Source of the DNA: Paramecium pentaurelia
Taxonomy: Eukaryota > Ciliophora > Oligohymenophorea > Peniculida > Parameciidae
Direction of reading: 5' to 3'
NCBI GenBank assembly: GCA_905183005.1
Contig: CAJJDO010000083.1
Coordinates: 256,748-320,747 of the forward strand
Length of the DNA stretch: 64,000 nt
Made by a program: the position numbers and the translations under genes. The notes below the pieces were generated by a model, which had not been told where the DNA came from, ran no database searches, and saw only the letters and a program-made list of their open reading frames with translations. The number at the start of each line of letters is the position of its first letter. Position 1 is the stretch's first letter. This document shows positions 13,852 through 26,308 of the stretch, one piece after another.

Positions 13852-15280
13852 ATGTTTAGAAAAGTGCTTGGAAATTCTATGAGACATAATCCAACTCGTT
13901 TAAGATACTTAAGAGAGTATGTATGTTTAAGAGAAGCTGCAAATCCATCTGCTTAATAAGCTTAAACTGCCTAATTCTAATAAGTGGCAAATAAATATGG
14001 ATTGACAACCTCTCAATTAACAACACTCTCTGGTATTTATTAATTGAGTTAATTACTTCGACCTTAAAATTTCCCAAATCCTAATGATTATAAGGTTTAC
14101 TAATTTATTTCTATTAATTTAGGTTCATGTTGAGAAATTAGAATTATTATTCAGATAAACTCAACCAAATACTGAAAACTTAGAACAATTCGCTTAAAGT
14201 CTATAATACAGAATACCAGAAATAAGCAAATTTACAAATGAAGCTAGAAAATAAGCAGCTCAAGATTTGTTTAGCATTTATTTAGAAGGAATTCACTATG
14301 ATAATTTAGTATCACCGTAGAGATTATATAATATTTTAGAGGATATGTCTAATAATTAGAATCAATATACAGATAAAGAACTAATGCAGTCATAAATAAA
14401 ATAAAAGCAGAAGTCAAAGATCCAATATTGGCAACTTAATTAGCATAATCACTTGAATCAATTTTCTAAAACTATTAATTTAATCAAGGAAGGTATTCTT
14501 TATCATATTTAATAAATAGATATGTTGGTTTGATCAAATCATTCATTGAATCAAATCAAGAAACTGAAGTTTAAATTAGTCAGAAGATTGATTAATAAAC
14601 ATAAGAAAAATAACTCTTTATTTAAACTGTTGATAGAGCAACAAAGCAATTTTCAGCTGAAGATCAAGAATATGCTAGAAATGTTGATGGACATGATTTC
14701 AAATTATTTTTATAAGAATTATATGAGAAAGAATATTAATCAGGATTTGCTTAAAATAGATTTAATGAAAAAGGATAGAAATTAGTTTATGAATCATAAG
14801 CATAAGAACATCATGTTTTAAGATATTAAATATTGGCAGGAGTCTTTGCTGGTTATTTCCTCTACTTATTTTACAGAGGTGATGCATATTATTCAACAAT
14901 ATTAACAGTGCCAACTGTTGCTGCTGCATTCTTTTATTTAGCAAAATAAGGACAAGTAAATATTTTAGTATTAAATTATTAGGCAAAAAGAGCAATTCCT
15001 TTTATTAGACAAGTACTCAAAAATAATGACAATACATATGAAGTAGTTTTTGAATAAAATCGTATTATTAGTAGAATTGAGAATGTATAAGCTTCATAAA
15101 TTAAGTAAAATGGTCTATATTATGAAAAGATTGGCTTAAGACACTACATTCTCAAATACATTAGTATTAGGAAATCCTACTGATTTTGGATATCATGTAA
15201 AAGTTGCGGATAATTCATTTATTGCACCATACTTATATAGTGGTAATGGTTTAGATTTTAGAGCATTCATAAATATTTGA
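13852..15280 (+). CDS. unknown two-helix membrane protein, probably mitochondrial (450 aa)
   Basis: Four exons; introns 14095-14122, 14317-14339 and, less certainly, 15105-15129 (ends AAG rather than TAG). The N-terminus MFRKVLGNSMRHNPTRLRYL is rich in Arg with no acid and has the look of a mitochondrial presequence. The middle is a long helical, Gln/Glu-rich soluble region. About residues 315-350 form two closely spaced hydrophobic helices (VFAGYFLYLFYRG, then TVPTVAAAFFYLA), followed by a roughly 100-residue C-terminal domain. No known family is recognised. By organisation it could be a ciliate-specific inner-membrane or ATP-synthase-associated subunit, but that is only a guess. Confidence 0.75.
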
Positions 15281-15554
15281 TTCAATATAATAATAAAAAT
15301 AAAACAAAACTTAAATGTTTTAAATATCTAATTATTCTAATATTTTTATTAAGTTTCTAAAGAATTCTATTAGTTTATAAGTGTCTAAATAATTTTTAAA
15401 CATTTTTTGTATATATTTATACACTTTAAAATCTAGTATAATCAAAATTATAATGTTAAAATAGTTTTTATTTTTTTATAATACTTATTAAAACAAAAAT
15501 GAATAATTTAATATAATTTATTTGAGATTATATTATTTATAGATATCATTTAAA

Positions 15555-17321
15555 TCATTGCTTTTATGTTTCAGGTAGTTCTGTTTCTTTTGCATCAAAA
15601 CTTTCATTATATGGAGCAGTAGCATCAACAATTTTCTTTCTCCAAATTAAATATTTAATTTTATATCCCCATTTCTTTATTAAATAATATAAAAGAACAA
15701 CTAACCAAATACCAGCTACAATTAAGACATATATTGTAAGAGTGTAATAAGCATATGTATTATAATTCCCTTCTAACTAATAATATTAAATGTCAAATAT
15801 ACTTCTGTTGTTGTAAAAGTGAATGAATGAGATATATTACATAAAGTGAATTAATAATTTAGATTATTTTCCTTATCTTTTTTTGCACAATTTGTTGAAT
15901 TAATCATAACATAAAACTATCTCATTCCTGCATCACTATATTTACATTCAATTTTAGGCATATTCATTATTATATTAATTAATTAGAATTCATATTTACT
16001 AATTGCTGCAAATATTCTTTGATTAGAAAACTCTTCTCCATCAAATTCAAATTCTTTTACTTTTACTAAATCTGGTTAATAGAATGTTGTATGAGATATT
16101 AAATTTTCATTTAAAAAACCTTTTAATTTATTATATTAATGTATACCTTAATAAATTGAATGATAAATAATTTTATGACCATCATCTCCTATCAAAACAG
16201 CATAATATTAAAATACATTCACATCATTTATAGTCATTTCATCAAAAAAATAGTTATTAATATAATAATCATAAGTTACTTAATTAACAAATACCTCTAT
16301 TGCAAAATCTTATTTATTAATTGTTTTTGCTACAATAAAAAATGTATTCTCATAAAAATCAAAACTTTAACCATTTGATATCATTATTGTAAATTAGTAA
16401 ATCAATTCCATCATATTTCTAATCCAATAAAATTTTAATCCTCTCTCAAAATCTAATACATATAATCCATCTTCTCCATTACTATTCACATCAACTATTT
16501 AACTATCAACTCCTAAATATGATGCTGAAATATCCTTCAAAAATAATAATGTTCCATTATTTATTTTGTATATATCTATACCTTCATATCCACAAGCCAC
16601 AAATATCAATTAATGTTTTTCATTATAATGAACATTGTAGATTTTATCTCTTTTTTTTATTTCCTCTTCTACTTTAAATTCTAAGTCATGCTTCATATTA
16701 CTCTCAAAACTCAAACCCCCATTTGTTGTGAATATAAATATTTTGTTAGATTCTCTATCTCCCACCAAATATGGATGATAATCAGTGTCCTCCTAATCAT
16801 AATTAAGTAAATTGGCAAATGAATATCTTATAGGGTCAAGTTATAATTTAAATAAACCTTAATTCAAATCCACTTATATAATTGTAAAATCATTTCTGAC
16901 AACATAAGCCTTCCTAAATTTTTCAGCCAAAGCTACATCAGTACAATATACATCCCTTGTTAAACCACTTTTGTCAAGCCACAACTTCAATTTCATACTA
17001 ATTTCAATGTTTCTCTATATTGAATAACAACCATCTTCTTCTAAAAGATCTTCTTCTACTTTCTCAAAATCTCCTAAATTAATGCTTTTATTGCTAATTT
17101 CCCCTTTAACTCTTTAATGTAAGTCTATAGCAAATACTCCTGGATAACTATATTAATGTGGATTATATAAATTACGCTCCATAGGGTATTTCAATAATCT
17201 CAGATGCTTATCTATAAAAATCATTTGATTAAAACGTCTCATCTACAATTGTCACACTTGGTTTAGTGATTCTATTACTCTGAGTCTAATTTAAAAGAAG
17301 TAATATAAAAATAATAAACAT
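15555..17321 (-). CDS. type I membrane protein with large extracellular region (570 aa)
   Basis: On the minus strand, introns 17148-17175 (28 nt) and 15777-15802 (26 nt) give a 570-codon frame. MFIIFILLLLNQTQS is a typical signal peptide. About 480 residues of beta-rich lumenal sequence follow, with repeated motifs such as HPYLVGDRESNKIFIF and KHQLIFVACGYEGIDIYK that resemble successive propeller blades. A single transmembrane helix near residues 500-522 (IYVLIVAGIWLVVLLYYLI) precedes a short basic and acidic cytoplasmic tail. It lies head to tail with the Tectonic-like gene upstream on the same strand, 106 bp apart. No family could be named; a surface or ciliary-membrane role is plausible from topology alone. 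Confidence 0.8.
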
Positions 17322-17427
17322 TATTAATAATTTGATATAAAATCAATTGATTTATATATTTAATTTAAATTACCAATAATGTAATTAATAAAATTTTAGA
17401 TAAATACTATGATATTTTAAAATATTA

Positions 17428-19001
17428 TCAAATATAAAATATAAAAACAATCATTATTGTACTTATTAATGAACCAAAGGTTTCATACCAAATTGGGAAG
17501 AATATATCTGATGGTAACTAAGGTATAAAAGGTGGATCTTATGGAACAGAGTTTTCGATTTCATCATGAGGTAGACTGATAAATTTAACTTTTAAATTAA
17601 ATCTATAAAGTTTTGTATTAGTAGGTATAGCTGTCTTTAAAATTCCATTAGAATAAACAATTTAAAAAGATGATATATAATTTTATCTACCTTCTTTCAT
17701 TCCGAATTCATCTGTAAAGATTAATACATGCTATGTAAGATAAATATAATCAGTTGAAGGTACTGCTGTTGTAGTATTAACAAAATCTAAACTACTAGTT
17801 CCAAATAAAGGAGTTCTTGCAAGTCCCAACAAAGTATTGTATGGAAAACTTTTAAATATGGATAATCCAGACCAAGAAAATGTCGAGATAGTAGTTTAAT
17901 TAAGTGAATATGAGCATGAAAATTATAAATTTTAACCAAACCTAAGAGGTTCATAATTAAGTGGGTTCTGATCATCAGTTACTGAACAAGTTGAATCTGT
18001 AAGTGATACTTTACCTCTATAAACTTTGTAGCCGAAAGGATTTGTTTATAAATTTACATGTCCTTGAACATATTATCCATAATCATATCCAGCCTTTCCT
18101 TAGTAATTAGAATTTGTAGCTATTAAAATAGATTGTAATTTTTACAAACATTAGCATATATCACTTCACTAAAATAAGTGTAAAGAGTTTAATCATTTGA
18201 AAAGTATGCAAATGTATTAGATGTAAAACTTGGTGTTGTTTATACTGATGAAGTTCCCATAAATATTGATTAACCTATTAAACATCCAGTAGGCTTTGTT
18301 CCTGATTATGCAAATACATCTGTTGTTTTTGCATAAAACTAAGTCTATACATTATTAGCTATTATGGATTGTGTAGTGGATTAACATGTAAGCATTAGAC
18401 AACTCTATTTTTGAATTTATTTAAAATTTATAAACCTTTTAGTTTGTTTGCATATTCCATTTGAATCTCTATAAAAGAGTATATTAGATTTATCATTAGT
18501 TTAATAAATTGCTACTTAAAGGGAATCTGCTTTTGAGACTTTAGTTTCAGGTATAATATTAACTTTAAAATAATCTTACAAATAAGTTGGATTATTGTAT
18601 GTTAATGGCATTGTTACACCAGATGTTGATAGACTGCTTTTTTCATAAATAAAGCAAATTTAATTGGCTTGTTCTTCAACTTAGATCCCTAAAAAATAAT
18701 TTTGAATATTACATTTGTCAACATTTTATCTTGATAAAATATATTTTTTAATGCATGTCCTTTTTACAGATCCTAATAAACAATCACTTGGAATTGTGGA
18801 CGATGAATTTTTAATGTCTGGATCACAACAACATCTATCATCAATCTCTCTGACTTTCAAATTGCAAAAACAATATTCATCATTTTAAATGTTAAATGTG
18901 CTATTATCATTTGTTTATTTTGCATCAGTGAAACTTTCTAAAACTATTTCTCCTCTAACAATTATATTGAGGAAAACAAAAAATAAAATAAAATTAATCA
19001 T
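17428..19001 (-). CDS. Tectonic-family ciliary transition-zone protein (515 aa)
   Basis: Minus strand, one intron at 18120-18145; exon lengths sum to exactly 516 codons. The N-terminus MINFILFFVFLNIIV is a signal peptide. Near residue 45 the sequence CFCNLKVREIDDRCCCDPD matches the Tectonic hallmark C-x-C-[DN]-L...CCCDPD. The long middle contains the Gly/Tyr-rich GYDYGQYVQGH region, and the end carries LPSDIFFPIWYE followed by a short C-terminal hydrophobic stretch (about 20 residues). Tectonics belong to the MKS/B9 module of the ciliary transition zone, which gates membrane protein entry to cilia. The exact member (TCTN1, 2 or 3) cannot be separated by eye. The unusual point is that the Cys of the CD pair before CCCDPD is absent. 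Confidence 0.7.
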
Positions 19002-19604
19002 ATTAATGAAAAATATCAATAAAAAAATATATATTTATTACTTTTCTAATCTAATACTTCTAAATTTGTATCTTATAAATATTAATATTATTAGATTTAT
19101 ATTTATAATTTATCATTTTCACTATAGATATTTAATAGTCTCTATATAATCTTAAAAAACAGTCTATTGCTAAAGGGAAAGATGAAATGTAATACTATAC
19201 TCTTTAATTAAATATATATAATCTAAAAAAATTTAATGTGACATAACTTCCTCAGCCTCATTATTCCAAAAACCTGTAGAAAACTAAAAATAAATGTAAG
19301 AGGAATTATAATAATAAGAACTTAGACAAAAATTAATAATTAGAGAGTTGAATCAATTAATTAATTACTTATAAGTGATAAAGTTAAGGTTAAGAATAAA
19401 AAGAAATTAAAGAATTAACAAACAAAATTTATGAATTAATGCCTGAAGTAAAATAGAAAAAAGATTAATTCAAGAAAATAAAGAGTTTAAAAAAATAGAA
19501 CAGAAACTGGAAAAAACTTTAAAATAAAGAATTTAATATTTTTGTTGATTTTTTTCAATTTTTGATATCAAATTTTATTATTTGTTATTTAACGAATATT
19601 TTTA
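19002..19604. other. intergenic stretch with a weak 46-codon frame
   Basis: A Gln/Glu/Leu-rich frame (ATG 19294 to TGA 19432) reads MQEELQQQELRQKLI and looks like coiled coil. It is short and unsupported, and similar residue patterns continue in another frame to about 19530. It could be a small gene, a gene remnant or chance. Confidence 0.25.
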
Positions 19605-21012
19605 ATGAACACCATGAAAAAAATGTCAGAAAGCAGGCATTTCTCATCTTAATAATAAGGTATAATTCAATTATATAAAGAAGAAAGTAGTCCATTAATG
19701 AATTAATCCACAAATTAATCAACTAAAAAAAGAAACAAAAACAAAGAAAATATAAATTTGTTTAATGAAGTTAATTCCTTACTCTAGTATTACTAAAATT
19801 CAAATATCCTCAAAAGTATTTCAATATATATGTAAATAAGAAAAAACATCATTGCCAACTTCGATGGTATCTCCTAAGAAAATGATGGATGATATATTTT
19901 TGAAGCAAGTACTTTAAACTAGAAAAACTAATAGCAGAAATAAAGTCAGTGTTTCATAAAATGTAGGATAGAAAGTTTTAAGCTTATCACCAATAGAATA
20001 AAAATAAAAATCATTTACAAAAGGAAACTAATTTCGATGTGCATATCATGCTAATAAGAAAGTATAAAAATCTGTTAAAATAGGCAAAATTTTTTGAATA
20101 TAATCGCAGTATTGGAGCTATATTTTATTGTTCTGAATGTTCTGTTGGGAAACTAATTAAAGGAAATATTCTTTTTCCTGTTGAAAACTATCAAGTTAAA
20201 CAATCAAATAAAAAAAGAGAAAATTAATCTGTTAGTAGAGCTAATTTTTGGTCTGTGGATGAAAATTCATTATTATCTAATTCTCCCTTTCTATTAGAAT
20301 CAACTGATACATTCACTAGTATAACTGATGATACTGAAGATAAAGCAAAGGAATTAAAAGATTTTTAGAAATCATTATCATCATTATAATAAGAATGCTA
20401 ATCAATCATTGAAATTTCTAAAGGAAATTCTTATTAAACTCAATTCAATTCATTAAACACAGAATTATAATAATTACTATATATGATAAATATTCAGTCA
20501 ATGAAATTATTGTAACAATTACAATCATAAAATAATTTATAATAAGTCTATGAAGTACAAAATGAATTAAATTCGATATTATCTGATATTTAATCAAATG
20601 AATCTAATATACTTAATAATATGTCAATTAAACCATTTAAATAAATTATGAATGTAAAATATCTTTATTATTGTAGAAATATAAAGAAAAATTAAAAGGA
20701 CATACATAAACTATTAATAATTGTTAAAGTAGTCAATAAATCTTTGAATTGGATGATAGATTATAAAAATTAAATAAAATTAAAAAATTACTCAAAACCA
20801 ATTTTAAAATAGAAACAGATGAATAAGAATTGTTAAGTACTAAAAGAAAACTTAGCAGTAATGTTTATATTTCTTTCGAAAATAAAGAAATGTTCTTAGC
20901 AGCAGCAGCTGCAAATAAAGCTAATAGTATTCATGCCAAAGATGAACCTGATTTAGTTCAAATTGATGATAAATGTCATTTACTTGAATCTCCTAATTTT
21001 ATTCAGAATTGA
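19605..21012 (+). CDS. coiled-coil protein with a small zinc-binding motif (445 aa)
   Basis: Four exons; introns 19816-19840 (ends AAG), 20062-20083 and 20654-20676 are phase-consistent. Residues 1-125 are basic and Ser/Lys-rich. Around residues 130-175 a C-x2-H...C-x2-C arrangement (RCAYHANKKAKFFEY, then FYCSECSVGKL) resembles the B-box-like zinc fingers found in many ciliate proteins. The rest is Gln/Ser/Leu coiled coil with a short Ala run. ATGs at 19614 and 19623 are possible alternative starts. No specific homologue is recognised; a structural or scaffolding role is inferred from composition only. Confidence 0.75.
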
Positions 21013-21912
21013 ATTAAAATATAGTTTTTATTTGATTTATATTATTAAACTTCAAATATTATTTTATTTTATTACACATAATTTTTTCAAATATTGTTTA
21101 TTAATAATCTCAAAATTAATTAAAAGTGTATAATTATCTTATAAATCATTAGAATTATTTGATCCAAAAATAAACATTATTCTATTTCATTCTATTATTC
21201 AATATTATTAATTTGGAAAGTAGTTTTGAAAAATAATTCAATATAATTGCCTAAACATTATTACTTTGAAAAAAATCAATACAATCCATCAAAGGTTATA
21301 TTATAAATACAAGATGTAAATTTATTTAGATGAACTCAAAATTAATAACATATTATTATTTAGATTTCCAAAATTTGAAAATCCCTAAAATGATTTGTTA
21401 CTTTCTGGCAATCGAAAATGTTAGTTATTTTTTAATCAATAACACGTCAAATTATAATGCTTCATTTAATAAGTTACATTTAAAGCAAGAAGTTTTAGAT
21501 TAAACTCTTATTTTTTAGTCATTATAAAATTTAGACATGATGAAAAAACAAATATATAAAACAAAGTGGAGAAGCCTTAAAACATTACTAAATACTTTAA
21601 TTTGCAAATATGAATAACAGTAATTTTACTTTTTAAAGTTATATAAACTTTTATAACAAAAATGAAAATATTCACTTTTAGATGCATAATATAACTTGTT
21701 ATAGTAAAAAGCAAAAACTTATATTTGGAGATTGGTTTTGTTATAAGTTAATGAATAATTTAAAAAATATAGATCAAAAGATGTTGTATTAAGTAAGATT
21801 TTAATAAACTTTTTATTAATTAAAATGATGATGGTTTGAAATAACTGAATAAAAGAAAAAACTGAATTCATATTAATAACTCTTTCCTTCAAATTTTTCA
21901 AAAATTAATTAA
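21013..21912. other. intergenic stretch
   Basis: About 900 bp of AT-rich DNA with no supported gene on either strand. Frames on the minus strand around 21719-22100 are shadows of AT-rich sequence and of the Myb gene. Confidence 0.5.
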
Positions 21913-22698
21913 ATGTCAATATCATCATCAAATTCACATACACCAATACCATAAAGAAAACCATGGACCACCAAGGAGGATGAACTTTTGACAGAACTAA
22001 GGAAATAAAACAATTTAGATTGGATTGAAGTGGCAAGAAGAATTGATGGAAGAAATCCATCATAATGTGCATAGAGATGGAAAAGGATCAAAGGATTCAA
22101 ATTAAGAAAGCAATGGACTGAAGAAGAAAATCAAAAACTAGTTGACTTAGTGTCTAAATTTGGTTATCATTGGAGTAAAATTAGTTCTTTTCTTCCACAA
22201 AGAACTGGAAAACAGATTAGAGAACATTATCTTAATCAACTACATCCAGATATTAATAATGAACCATGGACTAAGGAAGAAGATGAAATAGTAGTAGAAT
22301 TTTACAAAAGACTTGGTGGTAAATGGAGTTAGATTAGTAAGAATTTAAACAAAAGATCAGAAAATAGTATTAAAAATCGATTCTACTCTTATTTGAGAAA
22401 CAAATATCTAAATATCAAAAACCCATATTACATTGTACCAGAAAAAAAATAAAAGTTAAATGAATTAAATGATTCTGAGCATAAATTAGAAAAACAAATA
22501 ACTAATCCAATAAAATAAGAACCTTCATTTTAAACTAATTATTAACAAGTTTCAAAAGAATAAAATATGCAATTGTTTATGCCATACTATCAAAGTTAAT
22601 TCATCTAATATCCTATGGCCTATCCTTGTGCTATGTTAGTACCAATCTATTTGTATTAATAACAAGGAACCTAAGTAAACTAGGTTATGCGATATTGA
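21913..22698 (+). CDS. R1R2R3-type Myb DNA-binding protein (261 aa)
   Basis: An uninterrupted 261-codon frame. Three consecutive Myb/SANT repeats occupy about residues 14-160. Each has the expected Trp pattern: KPWTTKEDELL...LDWIEVARR in R1, KQWTEEENQKL...YHWSKISSF in R2 and EPWTKEEDEIV...GKWSQISKN in R3. R2 and R3 contain recognition-helix sequences of the type GRNPSQCAQRW / GKQIREHYLN / RSENSIKNRFYS. The C-terminal 100 residues are Gln/Tyr/Pro-rich and may be an activation region. The family binds DNA and regulates transcription in the nucleus; target genes cannot be inferred. It lacks introns, unlike most neighbours. Confidence 0.92.
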
Positions 22699-23098
22699 TT
22701 ATTAATTTTACATTATCGAGTTTTATTAAAAATAATATAAACCTTTTTTGATAATCTTTATTGTATTCAATCATAAAATATCTCTATAAATAAAATTCAT
22801 GAGGTAGTTGCTCTTAAAATCACATCTCAACAATTAAAAATATACTATAGAACTTGTTTTTTTGATTAGAAATGCGTTTTATCACTTTATTTTTTATGAT
22901 ATTTATATAAATTTAAGTAAAAATGAAAATAACAATATATTTATTTAATATATTTATTCATGAAATTAATTTTTATTTAAGTTGTACATGAATCTATAAA
23001 TATTAAAGCTCTATTTATTTTATTTAATCTATTTATTTTTTTATTTCTAAATTAAAATAACTTCTACTTTTGAAACCAAGACTGTCATAAATATATAA
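22699..23098. other. intergenic stretch
   Basis: AT-rich, with no gene or structured element recognised. Confidence 0.5.
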
Positions 23099-23545
23099 AT
23101 GAACATAAAATTATTTCAAAATATCTTTCCAAAATTACCTGAATAATAATAAATAAGATAGCTCTTAAACACTGTTATATTGACTTTAATTGTTGTATTT
23201 TGTATAAAAGTTATTATATTTTTTTTAAATTAAGCATTTTCTAAAAACAATCAATATATTATATATTGTTTATTTAAATGTCTTTTTTTATTATAATTTC
23301 AGTTGTCAATTTCAATCACTATTTTAAAGAATAGAAAATATGCAGAGAAAATTAAGCATAATCATATTAACTTAAAATAACAATATACACTTTAATCAAT
23401 TATTCATTATTATTAATAATTATAAAAATATCAATATAATATTAAAAAGATAACTTATTTTTTATTTATTCACTATTTTATTATTGCTTGTATTAATTAT
23501 AAGTTTTCCTTTTCTAACTTCTGTAATTTATTAATTATGTAATGA
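23099..23545 (+). CDS. possible small membrane protein (148 aa)
   Basis: A single ATG-to-TGA frame of 148 codons, open in the ciliate code only. It begins MNIKLFQNIFPKLPEQQQ and contains three hydrophobic segments (LLNTVILTLIVVFCIKVIIF, YIIYCLFKCLFLL and a C-terminal YFLFIHYFIIACI) separated by a basic, Gln-rich loop. Codon content is very AT-rich, so chance openness in a code with one stop is a real possibility. No homologue is recognised. It lies 95 bp upstream of the desaturase on the same strand. Confidence 0.35.
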
Positions 23546-23639
23546 ATTAACATCAATTTTAAGAATATCCTTCTGATGTTAAAATTTGAAGAATTCATGG
23601 CTATAAGATGTATTGATTTTAAATAATATACTTATTAAA

Positions 23640-25605
23640 ATGGGTGATTTAAAAATATCAACTCTTAACCTCACCAAAAGGTACAGCAACTCTTTTTAAC
23701 TGTTTCTGATGGTGCACAGCCATCGGGTCTTCAGAGGGTTTTTCATCATGCTGTTATTGTTTCATATGATTCTGTTGCTTGTACCATGGATTGAGATCAA
23801 AATACCGGCATGGCCAATATTAAAAATAATATTTGCAATAGGGGCTTCTTTATGGCCATTTCCAACCTTTGATATGCTATCTGAAGAAAACCTATACTTA
23901 AGACAGGTATTAATGAAAACATTGGAGATTTCAGTGATTATGTTATATGCTATAGATTTATTGCCAAAAATATTTATTTGGAGATAAAATGTGCTTTGGA
24001 AATTTGTCAACATTGTTATTTTATCTTAAATGATGTTTTTATTGCCTGTGTCAATAATTGCATATGATAAAATTGCATTGCCAACTGATACTATGAAATT
24101 AAGAATATTTTCTATTAGTTTTTGTTTTGTGATTGTATGTGAAATTCTTAGTATCAGAGAATAAAAATCATTAAGATTCTTAAAAATAAATTAGAGGTAA
24201 TAAGAAAAGCAAAGATAAATTAAATAAAAAATATAGGAATTTAGTTGGTGTGAAATAGTGAAACATGATACTCCTAATGATTGTTGGATAGTAATAAAAG
24301 ATAAAATATATGATGTTACTTAATTTTTATAATATCACCCAGGGTAACTAGATTTCTAATTAATTTAGTGGTAATATGATTCTTGATGGAGCAGGTGGAG
24401 ATTGTACAGCTCTTTGGTATTCTTATCATCCAAGTAAATTAATAAAATAGGATCCCCCTTAATAATATATGATAGGGAAGGTCAGAGATTATTAATAATA
24501 TTATTCATATGATGATGATTTCTATTAAAACATAAAGGAAGAAGTTGAATAAATGATACCAAGAAATAATTGGTAAAATCATTGGATTCTATTTGTAAAA
24601 GGATTTTTGTGTATAATTGGATATTTAGCATGTTTATATTATTATGTAAATTATTGTACATTATTGTCTGCAATATTATTAGGATTCTTTGCTGCATAAG
24701 TATTATAATAAATTAATTATTAGGCTGATGTAAATATAATGCATGATGGAAATCATTATGCTTTTTCATCAAATAAAACATTATCATTTTTAGCTGGTTA
24801 TGTTTTGGATCTAACTTTTTCTACAAGTGTAGTTTATAGAAGATCTCATAATTTTGGACATCATAGTTGTGTTAATCATTTAGAATTAGATAGAGCATTT
24901 GATACTACATTTCCATATATAAGATTACATCCACTTTAATAAAGATTTTGGTATCATAAATATTAACATTTGTATATATGGATTATTTATACATTTGTTA
25001 ATTTTACTGATGTATTTGGTACTTTTGATGAAATGCAATGGTTCAGTAATTATCCATGTAGAAGAGGATATGTATCTAAATTGTAAGTATTCTTGTAAAT
25101 AATCGTTAAAATTTTATGGATTTCATTAACTTTAATTTATCCTTCGATAAAATTTTCTTACAAGGTTGCCTTTGGAATGTGGTTTGTGTATAATGCAGTA
25201 CACAGTTATAATTATGCTTTGTATTTTTCTGTAAATCATTGGACTTTAGAGGCTGGTGTAGTGGATAATCAAAATATCAATTAAACAAATTGGGGTAAAT
25301 TGTAAATTTAAAATTCTTCTAATTTTGCTCTTGATTCTTTTATTTGGACTCATTTATCTGGCGGACTTAATTATTAAGTAAAGCTAAATAGTAATTACTT
25401 AGATTGAGCATCACCTATTTCCATAGTTTGCACACACTAGACTCAAGGAAATAAAGAGCACTATTTAAGTGAAAGCTTAATAAGCCAAAATAAAGTAAAT
25501 AATAGATTAATATATAATAGATATTTTGAGTTCCCATCATTTTTAGATGCTTTAATTAGTCACTATAAATTGTTAAAAATTTTAGGATCATAAGATAAAA
25601 TTTGA
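23640..25605 (+). CDS. cytochrome b5-fused front-end fatty acid desaturase with N-terminal membrane extension (629 aa)
   Basis: Four exons; introns 24344-24368, 25378-25402 and 25495-25520 restore frame exactly. The central cytochrome b5 domain has the haem motif HPGG split by the first intron (YHPG|GNM). All three desaturase His boxes are intact: HDGNH, HNFGHH and QIEHH, the last regenerated only after splicing at 25378. The C-terminus FPSFLDALISHYKLLKILG is typical of front-end desaturases. The family inserts a double bond near the carboxyl end of polyunsaturated acyl chains in the ER. Unusual is a roughly 190-residue N-terminal region with about four hydrophobic helices before the b5 domain. 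The start at 23640 is the first in-frame ATG; ATG 23709 is an alternative. Confidence 0.9.
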
Positions 25606-25640
25606 AATAATTTAATAATTAATTAATTAATAATTAGAAA

Positions 25641-26286
25641 ATGAAATTCATCATTGTTTTTTGTTTAATCTCTATAGGTTAAATGAATGATTCTTATATT
25701 AATGAAAATATTTAGCATTAATTTTAACTCTTTATAGAAAATGAAATAAACATAAAAAGTCTATTAAAATCGTTTTAAGAAGAGTTTTTAGAAGTAAACA
25801 TGAAAAAATTGAATTATTAACCAAAACAAATGTTTATTAATAATATTTTGAGTACTTAAAAACATACACCATAAGGTTGTTTCTAAGAGATAATAACATT
25901 AAATTCATAATCTTAATAAAATATATATGATTAAGATTAATTACTTTAATAAATGGAAAGAGTTGTATTATCATGCTACTAATTATAAAAATGTAAGATA
26001 TTAAGATAAATATTTAGATTGGGATTAAATTTAAACTTGTTTTGTATAAATGAATGTTTTATAGGGAAATATTGCTAAATTAGAAAAAATAAATAAACAC
26101 TCATCAAATAGCTACTTAGTATTAAGATAATTGGTTGAGAATGTATTATTAAAATGTCAATATAATAATGATATTATATTGAATAAGAAATGTTAGAATA
26201 GTTTATTGATTATTGGAGGATTGAAGGAGAATGAGGCCAACTTTGGAGAGATTTACAATGGTTTTCTTTCTAATTGTTGGATATGA
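25641..26286 (+). CDS. small secreted protein of unknown function (206 aa)
   Basis: Two exons with intron 25993-26017 (25 nt). MKFIIVFCLISIG is a signal peptide. The mature part is helical and Gln/Asn-rich with scattered Cys (CFQEI, SCYQLQ, TCFVQ, LLKCQY, NKKCQN, SNCWI), suggesting disulfides. No domain is recognised. It lies 35 bp after the desaturase and ends only 22 bp before the Rab gene, on the same strand. Confidence 0.7.
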
Positions 26287-26308
26287 AATATTATAAATTT
26301 AATTATTA

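Noticed and set aside
14546..14995. Two short standard-code frames on opposite strands
   Set aside because: Both lie inside the phase-consistent exon 3 of the gene at 13852-15280 in other frames.
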